From positions 1-64,000 of the forward strand of contig JAZUAU010000005.1 in NCBI GenBank assembly GCA_045638145.1: DNA of 64,000 nt, given 5' to 3'. The stretch is from SFWF01 sp045638145. Its GTDB lineage: Bacteria; Bacillota; Clostridia; Oscillospirales; Acutalibacteraceae. Position 1 is the stretch's first letter. The number at the start of each line of letters is the position of its first letter. The notes under the pieces were generated by a model. That model searched no databases and was not told the DNA's origin. It saw only the letters and a program-made list of their open reading frames with translations. Shown here one piece after another: positions 25,473 to 34,486 of this stretch. A program made the position numbers and the translations under genes.

Positions 25473-28097
25473 TTATTTACGTGCAAACAGATAGGTAATA
25501 AGTGCTGCCACAAGGGAAATAACTTCAATAAGCAGGCAGGCAGCAACCGAAAGTATAGAGCCTTCAAAGCTTGACGACGCGAGGACGAAGACAAGTGCGG
25601 CAAGTGTCGCAAGCACTATGTGAAGAGCATACATAACATTTGAAATGGTACGGAGTTTCAAAGCACCGCTGATGATTGCAAAATATCCTTGCGGTTTTCC
25701 AATAAAAGCCGCGTGAGCACTATAAAATTCCGAATAGTTAGCTGTAGATTTATAGTTGTGAGTGCCCTTAGAGTCCATAATTTTAATACAGTCGGGATAT
25801 ATTGCATAGTAGTCGCTGAGCATTGGTACGGTAATATTCGAATCACAGTTGTCGATAAGCAGTGTCATTCCTGCGTTGACAAGACGGACGAGGTCTCGTT
25901 TGACTCTGTGGTCGGGGTTGTATTTTACAATTAGAAGCGCGCAGGCTCGTTGGCCTACTGCAACATAAACTGGGAAATATCCTCTGTGAAGAATTTTTCT
26001 GTCAACCTCGAGGGAGGGTACTTTAATTCCGTGAGCTTCCATAAGTGTGCGGTTACCAATAAAGATATGGTCGTCACCGACCCAACCCGAAATACCGAGG
26101 TTGTCCTCGTATTTTACAGTGTCGGCGGTCTTACGCTTATCTGTGGGGTCAACATAGCTACGAAGTGCACTGAAAAGAGGACTCTTTATTGCGGCGGCTA
26201 CCGAAGCGGCGGAATTAAGAGTGTTGTCAATATTATTTGCGCTGAGTGGTTTCATACTGTAAAGCTCAATGCTTCCTGCGGGGAAAAGCTCCTCCGAGGA
26301 GATAACAACGGCGTTGCATTGCTCAATTTTCGCAGCTGAATATTTTCCGCAAATCATAGCACCGAGCCTATAAAGCCTTGCCGATAGGTCGCTGTGGGGT
26401 AAAAACTCTGATAGAGCATAGGTCGGCATAGCAAAAAGGCAAAGCAGTAAAGAAAGAGCTTCAAATGCCTCGCGAAAGCTTTGATGAGAAATACCCACAA
26501 TCACAGAAAACACCAGCGAAATAATACCAAATACAGCAAGAATGATTCCCAGATGACCGCCGAATGCGGTATCGCAGGAGGAAAAGCGGATATAGTCAGT
26601 GAGCACCGAGGTGCGCTTCACACCTGCAGCAAGCACTTCACCCTCAATAGCCGAGCGAGCCATAGAGCTTGTGGTTACTTGATCATCAATAAGTGTAATT
26701 GCGTTTTTCTGCTGCTTTGAGGCCACAATCTTAAAGCCGTCAAGCACGGATGAGGTACGTTTATATGAGAAGAAGTTGTATGAGGTCAGAGCAACAAGTG
26801 CAAGAAGTGCAGGGTCGCTCGGATAAAGACCGAAAATCAGTCCGTATAGCATATATACGAGCATCGCTGCCACACCAAGTGCAACAGGTGCGGCGGCGGT
26901 TGATTTTTTAGTGAATATACCTCGAAATGACGAGAAAATTCCAAAGCTCGTAAAGGCCGACACGACAAGGAGTGAAAACTGAATAAGGCAGGGGACAAAA
27001 GGTGTGTCGTAGAATAAACTATCGGGAATTATGAAGGCAAATACCGCTGACACAACCGTTAAAAGAGCAGAAAGACTAAGTCTTGAAAAGGCCGAGCGGC
27101 GATTTTTCTTTAGTTTCATTCCAATTCGCTTTGTATCGTCGGGAGAACGGTAATCGTCAGCTACTTCAGGAATCTCTTCGTCTGTGCTTATTGATATAGA
27201 AACAGGTTTAGTGGGCTTTATTGCGGGTGCATCCTTAATATTCACAGGACGGGTATGGCTGACAATATCCTCAATAGTGTCCATTTTGGCGGTGGGAGTA
27301 GTAGGAATAACGGTTGTACTGCCCGAAGATATATCCTGAATTCCGGCCTGAAGCGTAGTCAGATTAGAATAAGCGGTTGTAACGCTGTTGTTCTCGGTTA
27401 CGACGGTTTTCTTACCACTGAAATCATCAAAAAGAATATCTGAAACGGTCGGAAGCGATAGGGGGACGGTGGGCTCATTCACCGCCTTTACAGTGGGGAT
27501 AACTGCGGGGGTCGCTGCGGGCTTTGCAGAGGTTTCAACAGTTATATTTTTAATAGCGTTACCTTTAGAATCGGTAAATTTATATCTTTCTGCTATTTTT
27601 TCTTCTGCACGCTGCTCCGCCGAGCGGATAATGTCTTCAACACTTTCAAGCACATAATCGGGTTTTGTATCAACCTGACTTACACCCTCTTCATCGTAGA
27701 TATAAGGCATACATCTTTTTAGAAGAGATGGCTTAGATTTTGTTATATGAAGATGAACTAGTGGGGATTCTGTAGCTTCGGTTAATGTTTCGGGCTTTAT
27801 TTCAGCATTGATTTCTTCTGTTTCAGCAGGAAATTCGGGGCTTATTTCTTCAACATTCTTGCTAATTTGTTTTTTAAGAGTTTCAAGAGGAGAAATGATA
27901 CCGGAGTGCATCTTTATGGTATCTGCCTCTGTGTTTTGATCCGATTTAAAGGCAAAATCAACCATAATTTTAACTTCTGTTTCTTCTGGGTTTTTCAGAT
28001 CGGGCGGGAGAGTGTCCTTTCCGACAAAGGGAAGCTCTAAGGTATTAAAATCTTCAAAGTTTTCTTCTTTATCTGTTTTCTTATAAAAAAGATTCAT
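25473..28097 (-). CDS. Large membrane protein resembling a catalytically dead P1B-type ATPase with disordered N-terminus
   Basis: 874 residues. Residues 1-335 are polar, Thr/Glu/Pro-rich and probably disordered, with two alike EDIV/EDII-centred helices (152-172, 273-281). From ~338 the layout follows a heavy-metal P-type ATPase: hydrophobic pairs at ~342-390 and ~401-445, a soluble A-domain-like stretch (446-510), a pair at ~515-566 and a soluble P/N region (~580-808), then a last hydrophobic pair (~815-871). Key motifs are replaced: the membrane CPC-ALGLATP site reads MPTYALSEFLP (557-567); DKTGT reads SSEEL (600-604); TGDN-type hinge reads IDNCD; no GDGxND is found. N-domain-like GISGWVGDDHIFIGNRTLMEAHGI (668-691) is retained. 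Likely a pseudo-ATPase with a scaffold or sensing role. Homology is my inference by eye. Confidence 0.6.
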   Translation of the reverse strand: MNLFYKKTDKEENFEDFNTLELPFVGKDTLPPDLKNPEETEVKIMVDFAFKSDQNTEADTIKMHSGIISPLETLKKQISKNVEEISPEFPAETEEINAEIKPETLTEATESPLVHLHITKSKPSLLKRCMPYIYDEEGVSQVDTKPDYVLESVEDIIRSAEQRAEEKIAERYKFTDSKGNAIKNITVETSAKPAATPAVIPTVKAVNEPTVPLSLPTVSDILFDDFSGKKTVVTENNSVTTAYSNLTTLQAGIQDISSGSTTVIPTTPTAKMDTIEDIVSHTRPVNIKDAPAIKPTKPVSISISTDEEIPEVADDYRSPDDTKRIGMKLKKNRRSAFSRLSLSALLTVVSAVFAFIIPDSLFYDTPFVPCLIQFSLLVVSAFTSFGIFSSFRGIFTKKSTAAAPVALGVAAMLVYMLYGLIFGLYPSDPALLALVALTSYNFFSYKRTSSVLDGFKIVASKQQKNAITLIDDQVTTSSMARSAIEGEVLAAGVKRTSVLTDYIRFSSCDTAFGGHLGIILAVFGIISLVFSVIVGISHQSFREAFEALSLLLCLFAMPTYALSEFLPHSDLSARLYRLGAMICGKYSAAKIEQCNAVVISSEELFPAGSIELYSMKPLSANNIDNTLNSAASVAAAIKSPLFSALRSYVDPTDKRKTADTVKYEDNLGISGWVGDDHIFIGNRTLMEAHGIKVPSLEVDRKILHRGYFPVYVAVGQRACALLIVKYNPDHRVKRDLVRLVNAGMTLLIDNCDSNITVPMLSDYYAIYPDCIKIMDSKGTHNYKSTANYSEFYSAHAAFIGKPQGYFAIISGALKLRTISNVMYALHIVLATLAALVFVLASSSFEGSILSVAACLLIEVISLVAALITYLFARK

Positions 28098-28117
28098 TAG
28101 GGAGTCTTGTCCTTTCG

Positions 28118-28876
28118 TTATTTTGCTCGGCTTTTTACTACCGCATACATAAGAATTCCTGCGGCAACCGAGGCGTTAAGAGAATTAATCTTTCCAAACA
28201 TAGGCAGACTGATAATGGCATCGCATTTTTTGAGGGCGAGAGGACCGATGCCTTTGCCTTCGTTTCCTATAACGATTGCCGTCGGGCTGTCAAAGTCGGT
28301 TTTTGAATAATCCTCGCCGTCCATATCGGCGCCGAAAACCCAAACACCCCTTTCTTTAAGCTCATCTATAGTGTTTGCAATATTAGTAACTCTGGCAACT
28401 TTCATATATTCAAGGGCGCCGCTTGCAGACTTTGCAACCGTAACGTTCAGCGATGCGCTTCTGCGCTTCGGAATAATTATTCCATGAACGCCTGCCGCCT
28501 CTGCCGTACGGATAATAGCACCAAGGTTGTGGGGGTCTTCGATTTCATCGCAGATGATTATAAATGGCTTTTCGCCGCGCTCTTCTGCGAGAGTGAGAAT
28601 GTCGGATAACTCGCAATACTCCTGCTCTGCAATCACAACAGCAACGCCCTGATGATTAGCACCGCCCGTCATATAGTCGAGTTTCTGGGGAGAAATCTCT
28701 TTAATAAGGATTCCGCGCTCGGAGCATTTTGCAATTATAGCCTGCACCGATCCACCGTTTTGTCCGTGCGCAACTAGAAGACGGTCAATTTCACGACCAG
28801 AACGAATAGCCTCCATAACGGGATTTCTGCCCGCGATTATGTTATTTCCAAACTCTTTTTGGGCTGTTTTTTCCAT
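28118..28876 (-). CDS. rlmB: SpoU-family 23S rRNA 2'-O-methyltransferase (RlmB/TrmH type)
   Basis: Uses S-adenosylmethionine to methylate a ribose in rRNA or tRNA. The N-terminal substrate-binding region (GRNPVMEAIRSGREIDRLLV) is followed by the three knot motifs: DPHNLGAIIRTAEA, VIGNEGKGI and SLPMFGKINSLNASVAAGI. Length 252 from the ATG at 28876, chosen because GGAGAG lies upstream; a further upstream frame would add 26 hydrophobic residues without a ribosome site. First gene of the operon rlmB - pseudo-ATPase - Wzy-like - metG - tatD - small peptide. Gm2251 of 23S rRNA is the likely target by family, not proven. Confidence 0.93.
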   Translation of the reverse strand: MEKTAQKEFGNNIIAGRNPVMEAIRSGREIDRLLVAHGQNGGSVQAIIAKCSERGILIKEISPQKLDYMTGGANHQGVAVVIAEQEYCELSDILTLAEERGEKPFIIICDEIEDPHNLGAIIRTAEAAGVHGIIIPKRRSASLNVTVAKSASGALEYMKVARVTNIANTIDELKERGVWVFGADMDGEDYSKTDFDSPTAIVIGNEGKGIGPLALKKCDAIISLPMFGKINSLNASVAAGILMYAVVKSRAK

Positions 28877-28921
28877 AGCTGAAAACTCTCCTGAATATAA
28901 AAACATAAATATACAAAATAA

Positions 28922-28930
28922 ATTATAGCA
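28922..28930 (-). promoter_or_regulatory. Extended -10 promoter for the rlmB operon
   Basis: Minus strand TGCTATAAT fits TGnTATAAT; the region 17 bases upstream is T-rich without a clear TTGACA. Confidence 0.6.
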
Positions 28931-29011
28931 CAACAAATAGAAAAAATAAAGCATTTTATATATAATAATATTATAATATTTTGGTAAAACTCTTATAAAG
29001 GAGTTGTTTTT

Positions 29012-30247
29012 ATGTCAAAAATCAGAAGTATAAAAGCCGCAGAAGTTTTTGATTCTCGCGGAAATCCTACCGTTTTTGCTATAGTTACTACTGAAAACGG
29101 AGCTGTCGGCTCGGCGATTGTCCCTTCGGGAGCATCAACTGGAAGCTTTGAAGCCTCGGAGCTTCGTGATGGAGGAGAGCGTCTTTTCGGTCGCGGTGTA
29201 AAAAGAGCCGTAGAAAATGTAAACAGCGTTATTGCACCGGTCCTTATTGGATTGAATATTACTGACCAGACCGCAATTGACAAGGTGATGTGCGAACTTG
29301 ACGGCAGTGAAAACAAGCAGAATCTGGGCGCAAATGCCATTCTTGCAGTGTCCGTTGCCGCAGCAAACGCCGCTGCAAAAAGCGAGGGAATGCCCCTTTA
29401 TAAATATTTTGGAAAGGGGAGAGAAACGGTATTTCCGAGACCGATGATGAACATTATAAACGGTGGTGCTCATGCGGCAAACAATATTGATATCCAGGAA
29501 TTTATGATTCAGCCTGTAAAACCCGAGAGCTTTTCGGAATCTATGGACATCTGTGTTTCGATTTATCACAATCTTAAAAAATTGCTCTCTGAAAAGGGAC
29601 TTTCGACTGCTGTGGGTGATGAGGGCGGATTTGCACCCGACCTTAAAGATGACAGGGAAGCCCTCGAGTTTATCGTAAAGGCAATTGAAAAGTCAGGCTA
29701 TACCACAAACGATGTAAAAATCTGTCTTGATGCCGCTGCGAGCGAGTGGTATCAGGAAAGCGGAATCTACAAAATGCCCAAAAGAGGCATAAAGCTTGAC
29801 CGTATCGAAATGATTGATATGTGGGCCGATCTAGCAAATTCTTATCCCATTATTTCACTAGAGGACGGACTTGGTGAGAGTGATTTTGAGGGCTTTGCAG
29901 AATTGACCGAAAAACTCGGAAATAGGCTTCAGCTTGTGGGAGATGATCTCTTCGTTACAAACGAAAAAAGGCTTCGCCAGGGAATTGATATGAAGGCGGC
30001 AAATGCCATTCTCATAAAGCCAAATCAGATTGGTAGCGTGAGCGAAACCCTCTGCGTTATAAAGACAGCGCAGGAAAACGGATATGAAACCGTAATTTCT
30101 CACCGTTCAGGCGAAACCGAGGACACCTTTATCTGCGACCTCTGCATTGGCACAGGTTCAAAACAGATAAAAACAGGCGCACCTTGTCGAAGCGAGAGGG
30201 TTGCAAAATATAACCGACTTTTACTGATTGAAAAAGGATTGGTATAA
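29012..30247 (+). CDS. eno: Enolase (phosphopyruvate hydratase)
   Basis: Converts 2-phosphoglycerate to phosphoenolpyruvate; the product also feeds the aromatic pathway at the start of the window. Hallmarks: EVFDSRGNPT, VPSGASTGSFEA, the substrate-loop NIDIQEFMI, metal ligands in LDAAASEWY, SLEDGLGE and VGDDLFVTN, catalytic Lys in AILIKPNQIG and SHRSGETED. Length 411 is slightly short of the common ~430. GGAG lies eight bases before the ATG. The upstream spacer is very AT-rich (TATATATAATAATATTATAAT), so a promoter is there but I cannot fix its elements. A strong terminator follows. Confidence 0.97.
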   Translation: MSKIRSIKAAEVFDSRGNPTVFAIVTTENGAVGSAIVPSGASTGSFEASELRDGGERLFGRGVKRAVENVNSVIAPVLIGLNITDQTAIDKVMCELDGSENKQNLGANAILAVSVAAANAAAKSEGMPLYKYFGKGRETVFPRPMMNIINGGAHAANNIDIQEFMIQPVKPESFSESMDICVSIYHNLKKLLSEKGLSTAVGDEGGFAPDLKDDREALEFIVKAIEKSGYTTNDVKICLDAAASEWYQESGIYKMPKRGIKLDRIEMIDMWADLANSYPIISLEDGLGESDFEGFAELTEKLGNRLQLVGDDLFVTNEKRLRQGIDMKAANAILIKPNQIGSVSETLCVIKTAQENGYETVISHRSGETEDTFICDLCIGTGSKQIKTGAPCRSERVAKYNRLLLIEKGLV

Positions 30248-30255
30248 TACTTTAA

Positions 30256-30292
30256 AAGGCACACGAAAATCTTCTCGTGTGCCTTGATTTTA
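30256..30292 (+). terminator. Terminator after eno
   Basis: An 11-bp perfect stem AAGGCACACGA / TCGTGTGCCTT, eight-base loop, then TTGATTTTATTT. The tail doubles as the -35 region of the next promoter. Confidence 0.88.
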
Positions 30293-30312
30293 TTTAGAAA
30301 ATACTGTATAAT
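30284..30312 (+). promoter_or_regulatory. Promoter for the ABC exporter gene
   Basis: TTGATT, 17 bases, TATAAT. The -35 overlaps the U-tract of the eno terminator. Confidence 0.75.
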
Positions 30313-30336
30313 GCTCCATAATTGAGGTGATTTATT

Positions 30337-32097
30337 TTGTCTGATAGAAACTATAAAACGGGGGAGCTTTTAAAGAGATTTTCCCCCTATTATAAAAAGT
30401 ATATCCCTACTGTTATTTTCGACCTTTTTTGCGCTTCACTTACAACCATTTGTGAAATAGTTTTGCCCCTTATTATGAGAAATATCACAAACATTGCTAT
30501 GAACGATACTGCTCTTTTAAGTATTGAATATGTCCTCAGAATAGGCGTTTTATATATTATTCTCCGCTTAATTGACTCGGCGGCATATTATTATATGGCA
30601 TATGTCGGACACGTTATGGGCACCAAAATCGAGACCGATATGAGGCGTGACGCATACCGTCATTTACATCGCCTTTCCGACACCTATTTCAACAATACGA
30701 AGGTCGGTCAGATAATGGGTAGAATCACCAACGACCTCTTTGACGTTACCGAGTTTTCTCATCACTGCCCCGAGGAGTTTTTTATTGCCGGCATAAAGGG
30801 AATAGTTTCGTTTGTAATTCTGATGAATATTAATATTCCTCTGACACTCATAATTTTTATTATAATTCCGATAATGATAGTTATCTGTCGCGTTTTAAAC
30901 CGTAGAATGAAGGAAACCTTTATAAAACAAAGGGTGCTTATCGGTGACCTCAATGCCCGAATTGAGGATTCACTTCTCGGTCAAAGGGTAGTAAAGGCCT
31001 TTGCAAACGAGGAGCTTGAGCAGGAAAAATTTGAGGAAGATAACGGCAATTTTTATAACATAAAGAAAAAGGGTTACCGTTATATGGGAGCCTTTTCTAC
31101 CACCACCCGCCTTTTTGACGGAATTATGTATGCAACCGTTGTAATATCTGGAAGTATTTTCCTAATCCGCGGTGAAATTACAGCGGGCGACCTTGTGGCA
31201 TATCTGCTCTACGTTACCACCTTTATTGCTACGGTTAGAAGAATAATCGAATTTACAGAGCAGTTCCAGCGCGGTCTTACGGGTATTGAACGCTTTTTGC
31301 AGATAATGGATGCCGATATTGAAATCTTCGATGAGGAGGGAGCAAAGCCTCTTTCAAGACCTAAGGGCGAGATTGAGTTTAAGAACGTCGGTTTTGAATA
31401 TCCCGACGACCATAACAGGGTTTTCACAGGGCTCAATCTTAAAATTAAAAGCGGCGAAAAGCTTGCGATTGTCGGACCTTCGGGAAGCGGAAAAACCACA
31501 CTTTGCAACCTTATTCCAAGATTCTATGATGTCGACTTGGGTCAGATTACGATTGACGGAGAAAACATTAAAAATTACACCCTTAAAAGCCTTCGCGAGA
31601 ATATAGGTACAGTTCAGCAGGACGTTTATCTTTTCTCGGGAACGGCATACGAAAACATTCTTTACGGCCGACCTGATGCCACCCGTGAAGAGGTTATCGA
31701 GGCGGCAAAAAGGGCAGGTGCCGACGAGTTTATAAGGGAGCTTAAAGAAGGCTACGATACCTATATCGGTGAGCGCGGTGTAAAGCTTTCGGGAGGACAG
31801 AAGCAGAGAATCAGCATTGCCCGAGTTTTCCTTAAAAATCCCCCGATTATAATACTTGACGAGGCAACGAGCGCCCTTGATAACGAGAGTGAATATGCCA
31901 TTGCAAAGAGCCTTGCGGAGCTATCGGTGGGCAGAACCACCATAACCATAGCTCACCGCTTAACCACTATTCAAAGGTCGGACAGAATTCTTGTCCTAAC
32001 CGATGACGGAATTGCCGAAGAGGGCAGACACGAAGAGTTGCTTGCTAGGGGCGGCATCTACCGTAAATTCTACGACATGGCAAACGAAACAAGATAA
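30337..32097 (+). CDS. ABC exporter half-transporter (membrane domain plus ATPase)
   Basis: 586 residues: six membrane spans in residues ~20-310 with the coupling-helix pattern of exporters (TDMRRDAYRHLHRLSDTYFNNTKVGQIMGRITNDLFDV), then a nucleotide-binding domain with Walker A GPSGSGKTT near 379, Q-loop VQQDVYLFSGT, signature LSGGQKQR, Walker B IIILDEATSALD and the H-loop AHRLTT. All ATPase motifs are intact. As only one half-transporter gene is present it probably works as a homodimer, or with a partner elsewhere. Substrate cannot be inferred; drugs, lipids or peptides are all possible. Translation starts at TTG with GAGGTGA upstream. Confidence 0.92.
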   Translation: MSDRNYKTGELLKRFSPYYKKYIPTVIFDLFCASLTTICEIVLPLIMRNITNIAMNDTALLSIEYVLRIGVLYIILRLIDSAAYYYMAYVGHVMGTKIETDMRRDAYRHLHRLSDTYFNNTKVGQIMGRITNDLFDVTEFSHHCPEEFFIAGIKGIVSFVILMNINIPLTLIIFIIIPIMIVICRVLNRRMKETFIKQRVLIGDLNARIEDSLLGQRVVKAFANEELEQEKFEEDNGNFYNIKKKGYRYMGAFSTTTRLFDGIMYATVVISGSIFLIRGEITAGDLVAYLLYVTTFIATVRRIIEFTEQFQRGLTGIERFLQIMDADIEIFDEEGAKPLSRPKGEIEFKNVGFEYPDDHNRVFTGLNLKIKSGEKLAIVGPSGSGKTTLCNLIPRFYDVDLGQITIDGENIKNYTLKSLRENIGTVQQDVYLFSGTAYENILYGRPDATREEVIEAAKRAGADEFIRELKEGYDTYIGERGVKLSGGQKQRISIARVFLKNPPIIILDEATSALDNESEYAIAKSLAELSVGRTTITIAHRLTTIQRSDRILVLTDDGIAEEGRHEELLARGGIYRKFYDMANETR

Positions 32098-32100
32098 ATA

Positions 32101-32130
32101 AAGCATCCGTATCAACTGATACGGATGCTT
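32101..32130. terminator. Bidirectional terminator between ABC exporter and CmpB-like gene
   Basis: A perfect 13-bp stem AAGCATCCGTATC with its complement and an AACT loop, followed by TTTACTTTT on the plus strand. The minus-strand CmpB-like gene stops inside the hairpin (32112-32114). Confidence 0.88.
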
Positions 32131-32501
32131 TTACTTTTGAGAGTTCTTCTAATGAGTCCGGCAATGGGAATTCCAACAATTCCAAGCAGTGCCCAATAGA
32201 GTGAAAAAAGCAGACAAACCTGCCCGAGAAGATTAAAGGGTCTATCGCTATAGTCCCAGACCTGTTTTTTCAGCAGAATGTTGAAAACAAGCCCGAAAAC
32301 AAACTCAATTGCTGTTACGGCTAGACTGCCGATAATACATTTTTTCCAAAGAGGACGCTTGCGGTTTTCCGCAATTTTAGAGAATGAGAGAAAGCAAAAA
32401 CCGCCCGCTAGCATCATGCTCCAATGGGTATAGCCACGCCACAGAATTTCTATGATGGCATAGAAAAAGGCACCTAATCCGAAGGTTATAATACTACACA
32501 A
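32112..32501 (-). CDS. Small membrane protein, putative ABC-transporter type IV / CmpB-like family
   Basis: About 129 residues with four membrane spans. The segment WDYSDRPFNLLGQVCLLFSLYWALLG is the recognisable core of the PF06541-like family (W-Y-D-x-PFNLxGQxCL). I prefer a TTG start at 32501, which has GGGTGA about six bases upstream; an upstream in-frame TTG at 32528 lacks a ribosome site. Despite the family name there is no ATPase motif, and function is not established. The last codons run into the shared terminator hairpin. Confidence 0.7.
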   Translation of the reverse strand: MCSIITFGLGAFFYAIIEILWRGYTHWSMMLAGGFCFLSFSKIAENRKRPLWKKCIIGSLAVTAIEFVFGLVFNILLKKQVWDYSDRPFNLLGQVCLLFSLYWALLGIVGIPIAGLIRRTLKSKSIRIS

Positions 32502-32538
32502 AATAATCACCCGAATTAGTGTGCCCAAAAATTAGTTT

Positions 32539-33225
32539 TTAATCATTTTTTCTGCCGAAAATAAGAATCAAACGGAGAAGACTTGCAATAGAGGTAAGAA
32601 GTGCGGCAACATATGTCATTGCGGCGGCAGTAAGTACCTTTTTTGCGCCGTCAATCTCATCTCCGTAAAGTAGATTGTTTTCCCGTATCGTCTGTATAGC
32701 TCTTTTTGAAGCGTTAAGCTCAACGGGGAGTGTCAAGAGATGAAAAACGGTGGTAAGTCCGAAAAGAGCGATTCCAATCCAAATCATAATGTCATTAAAC
32801 ATAAATAGACCTGCCAAAATTACAAACCAAGAGATAGAACTACCAAAGTTGACGACAGGAACTATGCTGTTTCGTATCATAATGGGCTTGTAGTTCTGTG
32901 CATACTGGACGGCGTGACCTGCCTCATGTGCCGCTACGCCTACCGCAGCAACAGTTCTGTCATCGTAAACCGATTCTGAAAGGCGGATAATGTTACTGCG
33001 TGGGTCAAAATGGTCGGTAAGATTTCCGGCAACTTTCTCAACCTTTACGTCATAAACACCGTTGGCGTTAAGCACCCGGATAGCGGCTTCTGCCCCTGTC
33101 ATTCCCGAGAAAATATTGGAATATTTTGAAAATGTTGTTTTAACCTTTATTCCCGCGTAAGCTGAGAGAATTACCATTGGTAAAACCAAAACGATATACC
33201 AATAATCCATAAAAAAGAACGGCAT
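32539..33225 (-). CDS. Membrane zinc metallopeptidase, YugP-like
   Basis: 228 residues with an N-terminal span, a zinc-binding HEAGH motif (HExxH) in AAHEAGHAVQYAQNYKP near residue 105, and two or three C-terminal spans. The segment MTGAEAAIRVLNANGV and FDPRSNIIRLSESVYDDRTVAAVGVAAHE is characteristic of the PF04298 neutral zinc protease family. The active site is expected to be at the membrane surface; substrate unknown. It follows ychF after 12 bases and is probably cotranscribed with it. Confidence 0.9.
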   Translation of the reverse strand: MPFFFMDYWYIVLVLPMVILSAYAGIKVKTTFSKYSNIFSGMTGAEAAIRVLNANGVYDVKVEKVAGNLTDHFDPRSNIIRLSESVYDDRTVAAVGVAAHEAGHAVQYAQNYKPIMIRNSIVPVVNFGSSISWFVILAGLFMFNDIMIWIGIALFGLTTVFHLLTLPVELNASKRAIQTIRENNLLYGDEIDGAKKVLTAAAMTYVAALLTSIASLLRLILIFGRKND

Positions 33226-33237
33226 AATTAAACCTCA

Positions 33238-34335
33238 CTAAACATTAAATCTAAATAATACTATGTCCCCATCCTGCATAATATATTCCTTGCCTTCGCT
33301 ACGGACTAAGCCCTTTTCCTTTGCGGTTACCATAGAGGCTCCGCAATCTATAAAGTCGGTAAAGGCGATAACCTCTGCACGGATGAAGCCACGTTCAAAG
33401 TCTGTGTGAATTTTTCCTGCCGCCTGAGGTGCCTTTGTGCCACGCGTTATTGTCCAGGCGCGAACCTCGGGCTTTCCTGCGGTAAGATAGGAGATAAGTC
33501 CAAGAAGGGAATAGCACTTTTGAATCATTCGGTCAAGACCCGAGCGCTCGAGTCCAAGCTCCTCAAGGAATAGTGCCTTTTCATCATCGTCAAGGCCCGA
33601 AATTTCCGCTTCAAGTGCCGCACAGATGGGCAGAATTTCTGCCTTTTCTTTGTCGGCAATAGCTCTTACGGTGTTGAAGTGAGCGTTTTCGTCAATATTC
33701 GCAAAATCGTCCTCGCTCATATTGCAGGCATAGATTACAGGCTTTGCAGAAAGGAGCGATGTGGTATTTAAAATTTCAACCTCGGCATCATCAAGAATTT
33801 CAACGCTTCTTGCGGGCAGACCCTCTTCAAGATGAGCAATAAGGCGCTTTAAGAAATCAACCTCAACCTGAAATGCCTTGTCGCCTTTAAGTGCTTTGGT
33901 AGCTTTGTCGAGGCGGCGTGTTGCAATTTCAATATCCGAGAAAATAAGCTCAAGATTTATTGTTTCAATGTCACGCGCAGGGTCAACAGAGCCCTCAACG
34001 TGAATAATATCGGTTGATTCAAAGCAACGAACAACGTGAACAATGGCATCAACCTCTCGTATGTTGGATAAGAATTTGTTGCCAAGTCCTTCGCCTTTGG
34101 AAGCACCTTTTACAAGACCTGCTATATCAACGAATTCGATAACTGCGGGGGTAAACTTATCGGGGTTATAAATTTCAGCCAGCTTTTCAAGACGCTCATC
34201 GGGAACGCTAACCATACCAACATTCGGCTCAATGGTGCAGAAGGGGTAGTTTGCACTCTGTGCGCCTGCGTTTGTAATTGCATTAAAAAGGGTAGATTTT
34301 CCAACGTTTGGAAGTCCAACCATACCTAGTTTCAT
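33238..34335 (-). CDS. ychF: Ribosome-associated ATPase/GTPase YchF (OLA1 family)
   Basis: Obg-family P-loop protein that binds ribosomes and prefers ATP. G1 reads GLPNVGKST near residue 8, G2/G3 region includes FVDIAGLVKGASKGEGLGNKFL, and the G4 position reads NMSED, consistent with the relaxed nucleotide specificity of YchF. A coiled-coil insertion lies in the middle and a TGS domain closes the protein (TAGKPEVRAWTITRGTKAPQAAG...). Start at ATG 34335 behind AAGGTGG; an in-frame GTG upstream would place that ribosome site inside the gene. 365 residues, full length. Confidence 0.96.
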   Translation of the reverse strand: MKLGMVGLPNVGKSTLFNAITNAGAQSANYPFCTIEPNVGMVSVPDERLEKLAEIYNPDKFTPAVIEFVDIAGLVKGASKGEGLGNKFLSNIREVDAIVHVVRCFESTDIIHVEGSVDPARDIETINLELIFSDIEIATRRLDKATKALKGDKAFQVEVDFLKRLIAHLEEGLPARSVEILDDAEVEILNTTSLLSAKPVIYACNMSEDDFANIDENAHFNTVRAIADKEKAEILPICAALEAEISGLDDDEKALFLEELGLERSGLDRMIQKCYSLLGLISYLTAGKPEVRAWTITRGTKAPQAAGKIHTDFERGFIRAEVIAFTDFIDCGASMVTAKEKGLVRSEGKEYIMQDGDIVLFRFNV

Positions 34336-34372
34336 CGAGTATTCCACCTTAATATTTTTTGCGTTTTAATCC

Positions 34373-34401
34373 ATTATAATTCTCTTTTTCACTTTTATCA
34401 A
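34373..34401 (-). promoter_or_regulatory. Promoter for ychF-yugP
   Basis: Minus strand TTGATA, a 17-base spacer, TATAAT. It diverges from the hprK promoter. Confidence 0.8.
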
Positions 34402-34420
34402 GGAAAATCGAAAAAATTGT

Positions 34421-34448
34421 TTGATTTTATGCGGATATAATATATAAT
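34421..34448 (+). promoter_or_regulatory. Promoter for hprK-murB-whiA-dnaE
   Basis: TTGATT, a 16-base spacer and TATAAT; a second overlapping TATAAT sits at 34436. The leader to hprK is about 30 bases with GGCGGTGG before the ATG. Confidence 0.65.
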
Positions 34449-34486
34449 AAAATAAATAACTATATATTTTAAAAGGCGGTGGCAAT

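Noticed and set aside
29135..29569. Antisense frame within eno
   Set aside because: Lies wholly inside enolase, whose motifs are intact; no ribosome site.
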